Positions 37,726 through 51,108 of a DNA stretch of 64,000 bases are shown one piece after another. The translations under genes and the position numbers were made by a program. The DNA is from Glossina fuscipes (lineage: Eukaryota > Arthropoda > Insecta > Diptera > Glossinidae). The notes under the pieces are model-generated. The model worked only from the letters and a program-made list of their open reading frames with translations. It ran no database searches and was not told where the DNA came from. Within the stretch, counting starts at the first letter, position 1, and the number at the start of each line of letters is the position of its first letter. The stretch is taken from NCBI RefSeq assembly GCF_014805625.2, contig NW_023998415.1, positions 32,656,270 to 32,720,269 of the forward strand. Reading direction: 5' to 3'.

Positions 37726-37755
<30 letters not shown>
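37726..37755 (+). repeat. (TA)n microsatellite abutting the mariner
   Basis: About fourteen TA units immediately outside the right inverted repeat. A shorter TATATA stretch lies outside the left one. Confidence 0.93.
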
Positions 37756-37757
<2 letters not shown>

Positions 37758-39889
37758 ACGGTCAAATTAAATTAATCACAAAAAAATAAAAAATTTATAT
37801 TGAATTAAAGAAAAAAATATTGTTGGCTGCAAATTTGCAGTAAAAGTTCCGACCGCGGTTAGCATAAAAACTAAGTTAATTAGGAAAAAAAAAAAACAAG
37901 AAACACGAAACATGAAAGCAGAATAAAAAAATCGCTTTTGGTGCGTTTCATTCATTCATTATTTCTATAGCAACCAGCAATGATGTTCTATGTCTTTTTT
38001 CTTTCCTTTATGTGTCCGCCCTGTTACGCATGTAATTTGTAATGAGTAACATTCACGATACATTGGTACCTAATAACCACAACATCGTTTATTAATTGAT
38101 GATAAAATGTCAAAATATTAACATTATTACGAAATTTTCAGCAGCTTTTCAGCATCCGGTTGGTATTGCGTTTTTGTATGGCGCCCTATCAAACATGGAA
38201 TTTTCGGAACCGCATTTTCGCGACAGTCTACGTATTGAAATTGAAAAGCAAAACGCTGTTCAGGTGGTAAAAAAAGAATGGAATGGAGTGTATGAAGAAG
38301 AAAATTTGATAAAGCGCTAATGCCGTAGCTGGTTTGCAAAATTTTTCGGTTTAGTGAATTTTCCCGAACGCTCGCTAAACTGAGGTGTTCGCCGGTTCAA
38401 ATCGCCGTGCGGTTGACCACACTTGCTCAGTTGGTAAAGTTCTTGCACTAATCGTGTCTGTCCATTTCTCTCACCATTTCTGTCTGACTATTACCATGTT
38501 TCGAGCACAGGGATCATCCCACGAATGATTGATCATGTGGGATCATTAACAGATAAAACGTATCGAAGTATAAGAATATCTTCCATTTTTGACCAAAAAA
38601 CACACAAGAACTGCAGCTAGAAAATCATTTTTTATATGACGATCAAACTCAACTTAAGTTGTAACTTAAAAATTTTACAATTTCAAGTAACGGTCGGACT
38701 TAAGCTGGTGAGAGTTTTTGATATTCTTTTGACTTCATCGGACAAAAAAAAAAAAAAAAAAAAACAAAACGTTAAAAAATAAAAAGACAGACAATCATCT
38801 TTCACATAGAGAACAAATAGGCAGGCAGTGAGAGTATCAAGGTAAGACACGCATGCTTACACCACAATTTCGCTAAGTGCTATCCGCGCTTAGCGATCTT
38901 GTCTACATATTATTCAATCCACGATACATATCTCCGCATAACGAGCGTTTAGCGTATGTAACATAAACCCTTTGGCTGATATAATAAAATTTTATTGCTT
39001 ACCGTTTACTCATTACTGATTGCCGATCAAATGCGACGGTTATCCTATTATGTTAAACAATGAGTAATCTTTGCATGCCGGACATTTCAATTAAGCGTCT
39101 GTTTAAAAAAGCAAATTAATTAAAATTCTCCTTTCAACACCAATTTTTTTTTATTCTTTTTTTTTTTTTTGTTTTTTTTTTTTTTTTCTTTTGCCCCCTA
39201 ATATCATTTTTTTTATTATAATGTTTCCGTACGGGTTTTGCTCATTATTTGAATGTTGCAACTGAAAGCTTCGGTAGTTTCATTAAAATAATTTTTAAAT
39301 TAAAAAAAAAAAAGAAAAAATAAAACATTTTATTATCTACAAATAAATGCTGAGAGCACTTTTTAGTCGTTTTATTTATTAGGATAGTTTGCAACAATCA
39401 TTTCATTAAGGTTTCATATTCGCTTTAAATCGACGCTTTTCTCCATTAGATAAACACGTGCAGAAAATTAGTTAATAAGCTACTCTGAAAAATTAAAAAG
39501 AAAATTATAATTATGATTATCGTGATTACGTATGAAGAAAACTGTTATATGAAAATTTTTAATTGGATTTCGAGCGTAGCGACAGAGAGAGGAGGGAGTG
39601 AACGTAGAAACTGATTGCTTTTTAACACTAAATCTACCAATATTCTATATAAGTCCACTTCTACCGATCGCGGCCATATGAGTCCTTCTCAAATAAGCTC
39701 GGTATTCTTTCCCAATCGACTATAAATAATACAGAACTCAGCATAGGCAATAAACTGCAAACTAACTACCATGTAATAATCAAAAAAAAAAAAAAAAAAA
39801 AAAAAAACCTTCTTTCGAGCTTTATTCGAACATAAGTTTTTAAAAAGAAACATCGAAACTGAAAAACCATAAGGCACTTCAGTGATTTT
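37756..39889. other. Non-coding AT-rich DNA around the SINE fragment
   Basis: Poly-A near 38743-38764, poly-T blocks at about 39159-39188 and poly-A at about 39781-39806. No gene seen. The SINE fragment at 38371-38440 lies within this span. Confidence 0.4.
38371..38440 (+). repeat. tRNA-related SINE fragment with B-box then A-box-like motifs
   Basis: ACTGAGGTGTTCGCCGGTTC and the following AAATCGCCGTGCGGT align with the B-box region of the tRNA-like sequence near 56.2 kb (ACTCAGTGGTCGTGGGTTCAAATC, then GTGCGGT). Shortly after, at 38423-38439, TTGCTCAGTTGGTAAAG resembles a tRNA A box. This order (B then A) suggests the tail of one tRNA-like unit followed by the head of another, as in a dimeric SINE. 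RNA polymerase III boxes are the basis; no poly-A or direct repeats were identified. Confidence 0.4.
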
Positions 39890-40730
39890 CGGAGATGCCG
39901 TTGTTTGATTTGTGAAGCTGGGCTTGAGAAACGCGCCATATTGTATTTCTTTGCTCTTGCAGGGTTGGGCAATTACCTCTTATTCGCTCAAATAGTCCCC
40001 ACATGCACAATACATTTACTATCAACGTCTGATGCCAAGCAAGAATTTGCTTTCAAACTTATTGAGCTTGCAGGACATATATTGTGTAAATCTGCATTTT
40101 GCTCTTGCCGAACATATCCGTTCACCAACAGATTTTGTGATATTTGCACTTGGTTTGTAGCAATTTTGCCTACTCTCTACGAATGTATTCCATACCGTCG
40201 AGTTGAGAGTAAATTTCTGCATTCCCTGCATTTCTATCAACACGAGTAAATCCCATAATTTCTGTGAAACAATTTCTGTTCATTGGGCGTGAAAATAATC
40301 TAGGATATCATTTTTTATTCCATAAATACGAAACGGTCTGGTTTCTTGTTTCATATGCACCACTTGCTTATAAACTTGCATCTAAATCTGGCGAAATTAG
40401 TCTCCATTCGGATCCTAAAATGCCACCTGCTTCTAAATCTGTGCATATTTTCATATAGTGCATAGTGCGCTGGTCAAGTGTCATCGAAAATGCACTCCTT
40501 TACATTATGAGGCGGGACCTTATCGAATTTTTGGCAAAAAGTTCCATCAGCTAAGGTTTAAGTTTTCTCATGGTTCTATTCACATTCGTCTTTGTCAAAC
40601 TATAGAACAATCTCGTTCTCGAAATGGATGGGAATATCGAATAGGTCGGAGTTAGTGTCCATTAGGTCGTAGATATTATCCTCACTTTCAGAATTTTCTT
40701 CTTCATCTATTTCGGAGCATAGTTCGGCTT
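39890..40730 (-). pseudogene. piggyBac-like transposase relic
   Basis: On the minus strand an acidic N-terminal piece (EIDEEENSESEDNIYDLMDT, about 40640-40715) is followed at lower coordinates by WNTFVESRQNCYKPSANITK and then ARAKCRFTQYMSCKLNKFES, continuing in another frame as SDVDSKCIVH. This matches the order in piggyBac-family transposases: acidic leader, then the FxxNxxxxYxPSxxxTxDEQLxxxRxRCxFxQYMPxKPxKFGIKxW core, then a xDxxxxY strand. The first catalytic Asp is expected in the TxDEQL motif, but here that stretch reads TKSVGER, so the site is destroyed. Several stops and frameshifts lie between the pieces. TTAA-flanked ends were not located. Confidence 0.6.
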
Positions 40731-42840
40731 ATATTATTTATTTCTTCCAATAATTTCCTTGGCATTGACACTATAGAGGTACATTTTTCAATTTGTGTTT
40801 GAAAAATCTATCAATAATAAATTACGCCGCAAACATTTGCAATGCCCACGCACTGAGAGAGTTCGCGAATTTGAATGATCGGTATCGGCACTCTGTGCGC
40901 AGCTTAAAAGAAACTGTACATAGGCACATGGTGTGCTCCTAGAACATAGTCGAAGTACATTGTCTTGGAAAGCTAAAAGCTACTGGCAAGTTTGAGATTT
41001 AAATGCAAATAATTTCGTAAAATTAAAATATAATTTCTAGAGATCGAAAGAGCGCTTCCGGTAGATAACGGCAAAGTACATTCATTGTTAGGAAAAACGA
41101 AAGAAGAAGAAAGATAAATATTGACAAATTAAGTCGCTATATATTATAGAAAAGATCGTGCAGAAAAATGAAAGGCTGGAATTTGATAATTTGATGGATA
41201 AAGACTCCAAAGGTGGTAATTTGACCGCTCTGATAGGTTCAGTGTTAATAATTTCCCATAAAAATTTAAAATTCTCGTAGAAATGTATAAACTACGGACC
41301 GTAAATGTTTCAAACAACGTTTGCAGCTGTAGTAAATATGTGCTTTACTCTCCGATTTATCGAATGAGTTTAGTTATAAAGGATTGTAATAACTATATAT
41401 ACACAACTATAGTTTGTGGTATGCGGCAGGTGCCGATGCAAGGATGATTAAGGTAAGGGGAAAGGTGTTGCGAACGAGATCAGATTAACAAGCTGACAAT
41501 ACGTAAAAATAATTTAAGGCTAAGTAAGGCGACCAAACGAACTTTCATCGCCGCCAACTTATCTACGGACTCAATTCAGTGAATTCAATCAGCCGCAGCT
41601 AAGGCGTGCATGATTTAGAAAGCAGTTGATGAAGATAATCAATCGCTGTTGAACGTAGTGCAGATTCTGAATTTGCACATACTTTGATATGTGTATTTAC
41701 GTCGACTAATTCGATATTCAAGGTGTACAAAAATGAAAATTTTAAGCAAAACTTCTTAGGATACTTCCAGGCGCTGTTAATAAATACGCACTCACTTCAG
41801 TGATATTTACGAACATCTTTAAAATCGTTACAAAAAGCACAAATTTCTTTTTTTGTTTTTCAGCCGTAATTAAACAGTGCGCAGGAGATGTCTTATGTAA
41901 GAGGTAAGCATAACTTACTTCGTATAGGTCATTGCAGTGAAATTATGTATTAATCGCTGCCTTGTGTAGAACAGTGCATCCTTAACTGACGGCCTTGCAA
42001 AAGTGAAAGGCCATTGTATCTATCGAAATTGAGTTATATCGTTGTCAGTCGCTGAGTACTTGATGAATATCGAATTGATGAACATATAGAAAACAACAAG
42101 CAAGCAACCGAACTTTGATTACACTTCCATTCGATCTCAGTGTCTTAATAAATAAAGTAAACAGACCTGAATTGTTTGCCAGTCTGCAATAGTATAGGGA
42201 ATGCAGGCCAATTTAAACTGAGTCAACTTTCCGCTTCAAATAAATGCAAATGTTACGCAGCATATTGTAATCGTGTATACACACGCACAATATCACGTAA
42301 AGGTATGAAATAAACAAATATGTTTAGATTTCAAGAAAAGGTTGCGTTTTATTTTTTAATGGCATTGGAAGAAAAAAACTTCACAGCGGCTTATACGGTC
42401 GCTAAAAGAATCGCAAGCCAGGATGCTTGGCCCTCTAATGAAATATATTTTCAAGTCAAATTCCAATATTATATCTTTGGCATGGTTTCCTTGCTTTTTG
42501 TTTGTTTCTTTTCTTAATATGCCGAATAACTCAGGTACAGGATATCTCCTATACGTGTGGCACAAAAATGGTTAAAAAGGGGTTGGAGAAAGAGAAGGTG
42601 ATAAAAAATGGCCGAAAAACAGCGAGCGTGCACTCAATCGGTGTTATGCCTTTATCGAGCATTGAGCTGTCGCTACTTTTACGATCGAGTATGATCAAAC
42701 TTGAGATTTAAATCCATGAACCCAGACTTGGAAAGTGGGAGACAACTCTGCTCGACTGTGCGGACAGTTCAAAGTTTTATGTTACTAGCGAAAATATTCT
42801 AAATCGTTTGAGGTTTCCGCATTTTACTTGTTTAGAAGTA
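40731..42840. other. Non-coding DNA
   Basis: No gene or repeat identified. Frames at 42320-42517 and 42502-42711 are short and without recognisable domains. Confidence 0.4.
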
Positions 42841-43102
42841 CAGTAATCCCATCTATAACGCGTTACACTTATAACGCGTTTTCATAATACGCGATTTCAA
42901 TCCCCCGTATAACACGGCCATTGCCCCAAATATAACGCGGGGATTTCCCTCATACCTATATCTGTACTGTGAAATTTATAATGATTTTCGAACGTGTAAA
43001 AGATTCGTTAATACTAAAAATAGAAAAATGTTTGATAATTTGGGTTACACGAGGTCGCATATAATGCGCAACCAATCTACCGCGTTATAGAGAGGATTTC
43101 TA
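42841..43102. mobile_element. Small TIR element (MITE), pogo/Tc1-mariner-like
   Basis: The left end CAGTAATCCCATCTATAACG is preceded by TA. The right end, CGCGTTATAGAGAGGATTTC followed by TA, is an imperfect inverted copy (about 262 bp overall). Internal repeats of TATAACGCG occur near both ends. CAGT-starting inverted repeats next to TA duplications are typical of pogo/Tigger-type non-autonomous elements, which are moved by a transposase encoded elsewhere. No coding capacity. Confidence 0.65.
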
Positions 43103-46100
43103 TATAGTTCATCTATTCCCAACTTTTGCTCAAGTACGCCCACGTACGGCTTACGTTTCCGTTCGATTAGATAACTGGAAGCAAGAATGGGCAGACACAG
43201 TAGCATGGATGAATGAAATTTTTAATCGCTTACTGTAGCAATAATAAAATAAAAATACTCTCATAAAAACTGTGACGTGATTGTTGTTGGAAAAGCAAGA
43301 GAATTAAACGCAATTATCAAACAACATAAAGAGTACTTAGTTTGTGATATTTAACATATTTACATTTATTTGTTACGACAAGTTTCAGCTACGTAAACAC
43401 TGTTATTAATATTATTTACAATCAATTTCAATCCGAACAGAATAACGAATAATAGCGTTAGGTATTTATCTGATAATCCTATTAAAGGTAGCCCATGATC
43501 ATGGGTACAGAATACAATGCAATCAATATGAACGAAATACCGAACGAAGTATTCACTTAGTCTCCTCCCAAAAATTCCCATTGAAAAATAGCTATCTCTT
43601 AGGGCGTTTCTTTTGACATATATCTATATATATATATATATTTATATATATATTTTTGAAATTTTATTCTTGATTATTCATGCATCATTATTCATGCAGA
43701 GTTTCTGCGAACACTTACGACGAAAACCGCGCTTCATTAAAATATTAAATATTTGTTAAGTTTTGTAATACGTATATGTATGTATTTATTCTGTTAATTC
43801 ATGCGTTTATCATAAAATTTCCACGAAGCTACGGCATATCGATTGTAATAAGCTTGAAAGGAATTAAAATTGAACAATTTTTAAGTTGTGATAATTAGCA
43901 GTTTAACTACATGCACATACACTACGTAATTAGCTGTAGCTAGAAAATAAATAAATGCATGACATTGGACGTTCACGCATGCACTGTGTTTTAGCGCGGG
44001 GGAAAATTGGATTATATTTTATTTAATAATTTTAAATGATTTCTGTCGCATGTTTTTTTTTTTTTGTTTTTGTTTTTTTTTTTTTTTTTTTTTTTTGTTT
44101 TGCTTTGTTTTGTTTTGTTTTGTTTTCCCAAAAAACCTTTGTGCGACGTGCTTGTTTATGTTTGTTTTTATGCGTTTAGGGTGAAAAATAAACCAATTAG
44201 TTGAGCAATATTGTAAAATTTGCATAAATAGTATGTTGGCGTTGGCGCCAAAATAGGTTAATTAAAATGCTTGATTTAAAAATATCAAACTAATGCATTC
44301 TGGTGGAGGCTCGTTACAGCGAATAACTTTATTTGTTGTAATGTAAATCGAATAAATGCGAATTGGAAATTTCTAAATGTAGCTAATGATAATGTCATTA
44401 CTGTGTATTTATGCATCGATGTGCTTATATAAAATATTAGAAAAATTAAGACTGGAATGCCACAGTTGTGGTATTAGAAATTTATTCATATTTAAATAAT
44501 ATTCAAATATCAAATTCAATCGGCAAGAGCCTATATCTTAAGCACTCTATAAATTCCACGAAATACAAAAAGTTTAAGGAAGATTTCGTAAGAAAAATAT
44601 TTTTTTATAAAATTTCATCTTTTATATGACCATTGCGCAATCGCAAATGAATGCAATTAATTAACAACCTATTCGTGACACGTGTGGTGAATCTAAAAGT
44701 CATAAACTGAAAGGCCTATAGTTAAACAGAAATCATGTATCCAAAAAAAGGAAAATAGAAAAATCAAAAATTATTTTGTGTAAACATTTTGAATCAATTT
44801 TCGAATTGTTTTCAAATATTGTTTTGCAGAGCTATACAGATAAACAAACAATCTGCACATCACACTATCGAAACTTGCTAGATCTTTGTTTTCTTTGACT
44901 AAGACTTCGAATCGCTTTTTCACTTTTTTTTTTTTTTTTTTTTTTTTTGCCAAACTTTCATGTCCGAAATGAGGAAGGAAAAAATCTTGTTTAGCCGATT
45001 TTTCGTTTTCCAATAAAACAAAAACAAAAAAAAAGAAGAAAAAATTAATCCTAACCGCACCACGATCTGTCTTCGAGTAACATTTGAACTATGAATTTCA
45101 ATTTGCCGATTATTTGCCTTCACAGATGTCATGAGTGCGCCATCGTGACATGGTTCGTTATAAAAACGCATGCTGCCCTTCGGATTAATAAAGTTGTTCA
45201 AGTATTGCGTAAATAAATTCGAGAATATCGCTCATACTTTCGTGTTGACAAGATAAGATTTACCCCTTAATTGATTGGTCGACTTTACTTGAATTACATT
45301 CAAACGGCTGAAAAGCTATATAGAAAACTATCTTTGTAATTACTACGCCTATGGCTTTTAATAAGCAGAAAAGCGTGCTTGGCAATCGCATAATGTGCGC
45401 CGTTCCTATGAATTATCTGAATAGCAAGGTAACGTTTTCGTCATGTCTGTCTTTCGTTTAGAGCATGGTTTAGACGTTTGCTGCAATATCTACCATTAAA
45501 TGCAAACTAATTAAACACTCATACATCCTTCTCTTCTGGGTTAAAATACAATCTTAAAAATGTACACATTTTAGTTCAAAAACCCTATGCTACTCTTTAT
45601 ATATTTCCACAAAGGATCGAAAAGCAACTAATTCGAGCACACAATCGCTTAGACATGAAATAAAAACAAATCAACGTGAAGCGGATATGATTTTCACATT
45701 TTTTATAACTGAGAAATCCGTCCAGATTTGCAATCGTCAACGATAGTACGATATGCGATATACAACGTGAATGACATGAACATATGGATATATATGTGGC
45801 ATGGATCTGCATTATATTTGGTGAATGCGTAAATATTCTATCTAAGCTAGTATGGGTAAGTTCATAATGCTTGTCAATGTCAATTAAACGCATTATGTTA
45901 CAAAGAGTTTAAGCTTTAAAACGATCAACAGCTAATAAAATTGAAAGGAGGAAATTGTTGTTTCTGTATTCAAGTGTACCGTACATTACTCTAAGAGATA
46001 AAGCGAACAAACGACTAAAATAAAGGCATTCGAAGATATAAGGTCATCATCATGCTAGTCATGCTTCAAAGTTTTAATTCTGCGATTTGACTAAATTCAG

Positions 46101-49100
46101 TTTTTGTAGAAAAAAAAAAAAAAAAAAAAAATAATAATAATAATAATAATAATAGTGTTTTTTAGATAATGATATTTACTAATTTAACATTTTTATTCTC
46201 TGAATTTCTCAATTAACATGTTTAACGGGATTTATTATGTTTACATTGAGGAATTGCTAATGACGCGACATAAACAAAATATCTCCCCTTCGGCACACGT
46301 GTTTCATCATTTTAGTAGGCATAAATTATGTACGGAATTTCGTAAAGTTTTCCTTTTCCTTTTTGTTTTTTGTTTTTTTTTTTTTTGCTTTCGTTTGTTT
46401 CTTTGGTTTAGACAACAACCTTAAGGATATTAAATGATAAAGGAAAAGTCTTAGATTGTGTTTTAATGAAAGCCATATAAATGTTTAAGTGATATTGCAA
46501 TCGTTCGTGCACACATGTGAAATGTATACGGATTTGTTCGTTGTTACATGAAAAACACGGCAGCATATATAAACAAATAAAAACCCTATTAACCCTGTGC
46601 GACAGCGTAGGTTTATCGGTGACTCTCTCTCTCTCTCTCTCTCTCTCTTAGTTAAGGGAAAATCATGAATTTTTTATAATCCTCATATGCACGCATATAC
46701 TTACATATGTATGGATGTGTATATATTACAATTTTTCTTTCGTTTTGTTCTTTTTTTTTTTTTTTTTTTTTTGGTATATATATCCATTCACACAACTCAT
46801 AAAGGTAGATAATATATGTGCATGAGTAGTATCGGTGTGTCTCTGAATGTTTTTCTTACTTTCGTCGTCTGTGTTTCATATAAATGTATTCAAATGTTTT
46901 ACAGCATCAGAAACTGGCTTTAATGTCTATTTTTTATTTACCCATACAAATGCAAACTTTAATGCCAACATGCATATATTATATGCTATAGACTATATGA
47001 ACATGTATATACGCGTTTACATATGCATACATCTATAAATTCTATATATATATATATATATATTTGTTTATGTCTATGTTGGTAACTTAGTAATTGGATT
47101 ATCTACCATATTTTAACATGTTTGTACAACACAGTCACGTTAATCTTATGGGATTAGTAGAGCGACTGTATGAATATATATACAAACCTATATATATGCA
47201 AGAAATATGCTCTATATGTGGGCATTCATACCTTAAAGCGAATGAAATAACACAAGCATAAAAACAATATGTAATTGTATAAGCAGACAAGTACACATTT
47301 TATCTGTACTTATAGACAAAGCTATATATATATGTATGTATACATAAATATTTTTATACATGTATTATATGTAGAATTAATTTATATATTTTCCTTTTAG
47401 TGTTGTTGTTGTTGTCGTTGTAGCTTTTATAACCTACTCATTACGCATTAAACACACACACACACAGCATGTATGCAATATATATAGGAGAGAAAATATT
47501 TTTAAAACATAAAACTTTTTTTTTATATAAAAAGAGTAAGAATTACTTAAAACTTGAACTTTTAATTAGTTGGTTTGTGCATAAACAAAATTTAATTAAT
47601 GAATTTTTATTGGTAAGAGAATGCTGTTGAACGCTTATACGCATATGTGTGCTGTACCCAGAGATATAAATGTATTTTTTTGCTAAAATAAAGTCAACCG
47701 ATTATATATATTGTTATGAAAATCCCAAATTCAGTTAATGTCGGCTAAGTAATTTTCGTAATAATAAATTCCCTAAAGAAGGAAAAACCAAATGACCATT
47801 CGCAGGCGCCTCATGCAGCTGCAGGCCGATGAAAACGACTAGCGGAAAAGCTGGCTGGGATTAGAAATAAAACCATAAATTTAGGTATAGTAAGATGCTT
47901 GTAAAATTGTATATTTAATAGAATATTCGTGAAAAGTAGAGTTAGTCTCCAATACTCCAAAGTAGTAAAATAAAAGAACTTTGAAGTGTATTTCTCTTGA
48001 TCAAAATATCCACGATCTAGTGATACGGACTGTATCTCATAAAAGCGAATTTCATAACAATATACATATAATTCTTCTTTTCCTTAGCCTCAGAATAATG
48101 AAATCATCAATAATGCAACCAAGTCCAAAGGTCGTAAAATCTTCTTCAATCTATGAGCGATTTATGGCGTTATGGGCGCCCAGCAAACCTAAATTCAATA
48201 AAATAAAGAACAAATTAATCCATATATCTCGAGTTGAGATGTGTTGAACCATTCGCCGAACAAAAGCTCCGACAATTTAATTATCAAGTTAATACCTCGT
48301 TAGGCAGAACGAATCATTTCGATCAAAGCGATGAACAAAAATTGAAATCGTTCGAAGTCAGTTGTGTGGCGACACCTTTCGGGACGAAAATGTTACCCGG
48401 GCAGGTCTCGAATCTGGCAATGCTTATGTGCCTGCCAACAGGCGAGATTGTCGAGAAAAATGAGCAAAGAGTTGCATTATAGAAACTAGTTATGTCAAAA
48501 AGACCATAAATTCTTTTATTCTGTTTCCCTATTTTTTATAAAGTCTTACTTAAAGCTCTTCCCCAACCTCTTGCGTGCAGTTTAAGTTCATGTCACAATT
48601 TTTAATTTAGGATTTTATTCTCTATTTATTGCAGTTACAATTGCTTTAATTGTGAGTTAATCGACGGTTAGTTGATTATTAACTGACTGGACGAGTGATT
48701 TTTGTAAATTGTTTAGCTTACATTGATGAACTGACTGACTGATCTTAATCGACTATCTTTGCTTACGAATTGCCCCATCTATTATATGCGCCTTTGAGAG
48801 AAGACGTTTGAGAGAAAAATAGCCATTGTCATGTCAATATTCTAGACTATTTCTACGGATCCGTGGCATTGTAAAATTAAAAAACATATTTGACAAGAGA
48901 GAAACAAACTAGTGGTTTAACCTGCTTAAGAATATGTAGGGGAAACTAGAAGGGATGAAAGGATTTTAAAGTTTAATAGAACAAAAAATTTTACTTATTC
49001 TCGCAAACATAAGTCAAATGTCGATCCTCCCACTTCTTTAAATGCTTTATGTAATGCATACGCTTACGCTTTTGACTCGTCATTATTCTCATCTACCTCA

Positions 49101-51108
49101 TACTTACATAACTACAACTAATCTTTTCATTACAAAAATCGAAAAGGACTCGAAAATATGATGAATAAAAATACACAGTTAGGCTGCTACCTTATGCTCG
49201 CGTTTCACTCGATGCAATGACACAGAGCTAGCGACTTGCCAAAAATACAAGCAAGAAATCTACGTGACAACGTCCTGGCTCAATCTATCCAACCTCGATG
49301 GCTCCAACAGAAGACATCGAGCTGAGAAGCAGACGGATACGACCTTTTCCATTTCCAATTTCTCGTTAGTAATGATCGGAGTGAAACTCTGAGGCCTTTC
49401 AGTCATATATCTAGCTCACGCATAAAGTTGAAATATTTACCACTGATATTACACACATGGACAGATATATAGATGAATGCTTAGACGCATTCCGAGTTCA
49501 ATACTAGCCAAAAATATATGTATAGTGTATGGAGTTTTTGAAGCTTGCCTCTAAAAGTTTTAACAATTATCGATAGTCTATAACATTGGGTGGAATGTGC
49601 GTTAGTGTCCCTAAAATAAATGGCTATGCATACATTGAACGAGACGGATCAAGAACAGTTTTGCAAAAATGAACGCCCGCCGGTCCAAAAACCGCATTAT
49701 ACTGTCGCTTCTTATTTTGTTTTCAGATTTTTGTGCATAAATTCAGTGAGCTTCATCTCTCGGAACGATTTTATTTAAAGGAATCTCGCATTTCCAGCAT
49801 TCAATCAGTGAATGTAGTGCGAATGTGTCTTAAAAACCTTGCAAACTTCACTCGTCAAACGTCATCACATGATACATGCTGACAGTTTAAAAATGGCATA
49901 AAATTTGAAATGTCAGCTCTTGTTGAAGGATCACACGCTACACCCCTAATTCAATGTGTAAGTAGCCATCAAAAGGATTCACGTAAGCATACAACAAATA
50001 TAAGGACTGGATTGAATATTGTTTAATATCTGTGTACACTTTGTAAGCTGTACACTTGAAAGCAGCTTTTTTGTTTCATCCTGCTAACCAGATTTGGTTA
50101 AACGCATCACTGCACAGTCGCATTTGTTTCCATGACCCTCGCGTTGAAAATTCCTGATCAAAGATGAAAAGCAAAAAAAAAAAAAATGAGGTAAATTTTT
50201 ACTTTGGCCATTAATTGCAATTATCGCTATCCCTGTCGCATTTTTATTCTCTCCATCTCTCCGTGGCTCTTTCGCTCCCACTTATTCCGTCTTTAAGAAC
50301 AGCAATTGATTTAAATCATGCGAACAATCTGAGAAAATAAGTGGCATATATTTAATTACTTTATTAAACAACAAACTCGTTTCGTCGACTTTCACCCGCA
50401 CACGGGAATGTGTTTTATTGATAAAAGACATAAAATATTCTCCCTTGTTTACATATACATACACATAGAAATGTTATTTTGTTGTTGTTGTTGTTCTTGT
50501 TGTTAATTTATTTAAAATGGACAGAGAGAATGTATTTTCCGCCCCTACAGTAGCAATAACCCTTTACCACCCTTGTGTTTGATTACAAAATCATAGGTTA
50601 GACCGATACTTCAAAACGTGTCTTCATTGCTCTTTGGCGTTCGCTGTTCTGCTTGGGTACGATCACAAAGCTGGGCAGCGCAACCTTATTACATCATTAT
50701 CATTATAAAGATCACAACATGTAACAGAAGATAATAAAATAAATCACAATACAGCACACGGGTAGACACAAAAATACACAACAGAACTATAGTACTACGT
50801 TAGATCTGCGTAAACATGGTCTATGCGTAGAAGACTTGTATAGCTTGACACAAATATCTTTTTTCATTGCTTTGAATGACGGATTCAATTTCGTTATGTT
50901 CGCTTGTCAAATTGTGCGACTACAATGGTCTCCCAAAGCTTGTCTTATCACTCCTGTTAGCTTAAGCTGGAAAATGATCAAGATCGGCCGATCCGACCGC
51001 AAACGATTAAAAGTCTTGCCGACTGTTTCGGATCACCTTAGAGTTATAGAGATCGCACTTTATGATGCGACATGTACATGATACCGATTCTAAGGGAATG
51101 TTTATTTT
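43103..51108. other. Long stretch without a confident gene
   Basis: AT-rich with a (TTTTG)n run at about 44090-44127, poly-T at 44927-44948, poly-A plus (AAT)n at 46109-46154, (CT)n at 46623-46648, poly-T at 46751-46772 and TA tracts near 43625 and 47043. Two overlapping plus-strand frames at 47981-48247 and 48234-48482 look non-repetitive but match nothing I know. Confidence 0.4.
44090..44127 (+). repeat. (TTTTG)n pentanucleotide repeat
   Basis: Several TTTTG units following a poly-T block, making TTTTGTTTTG-type tandem repeats. Confidence 0.85.

Noticed and set aside
38371..38440. A circularly permuted tRNA gene (3' half before 5' half)
   Set aside because: T-arm and acceptor stems do not pair; a SINE fragment explains the motif order better.
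39905..40249. 114-codon plus-strand frame
   Set aside because: It is the antisense of the minus-strand piggyBac-like relic.
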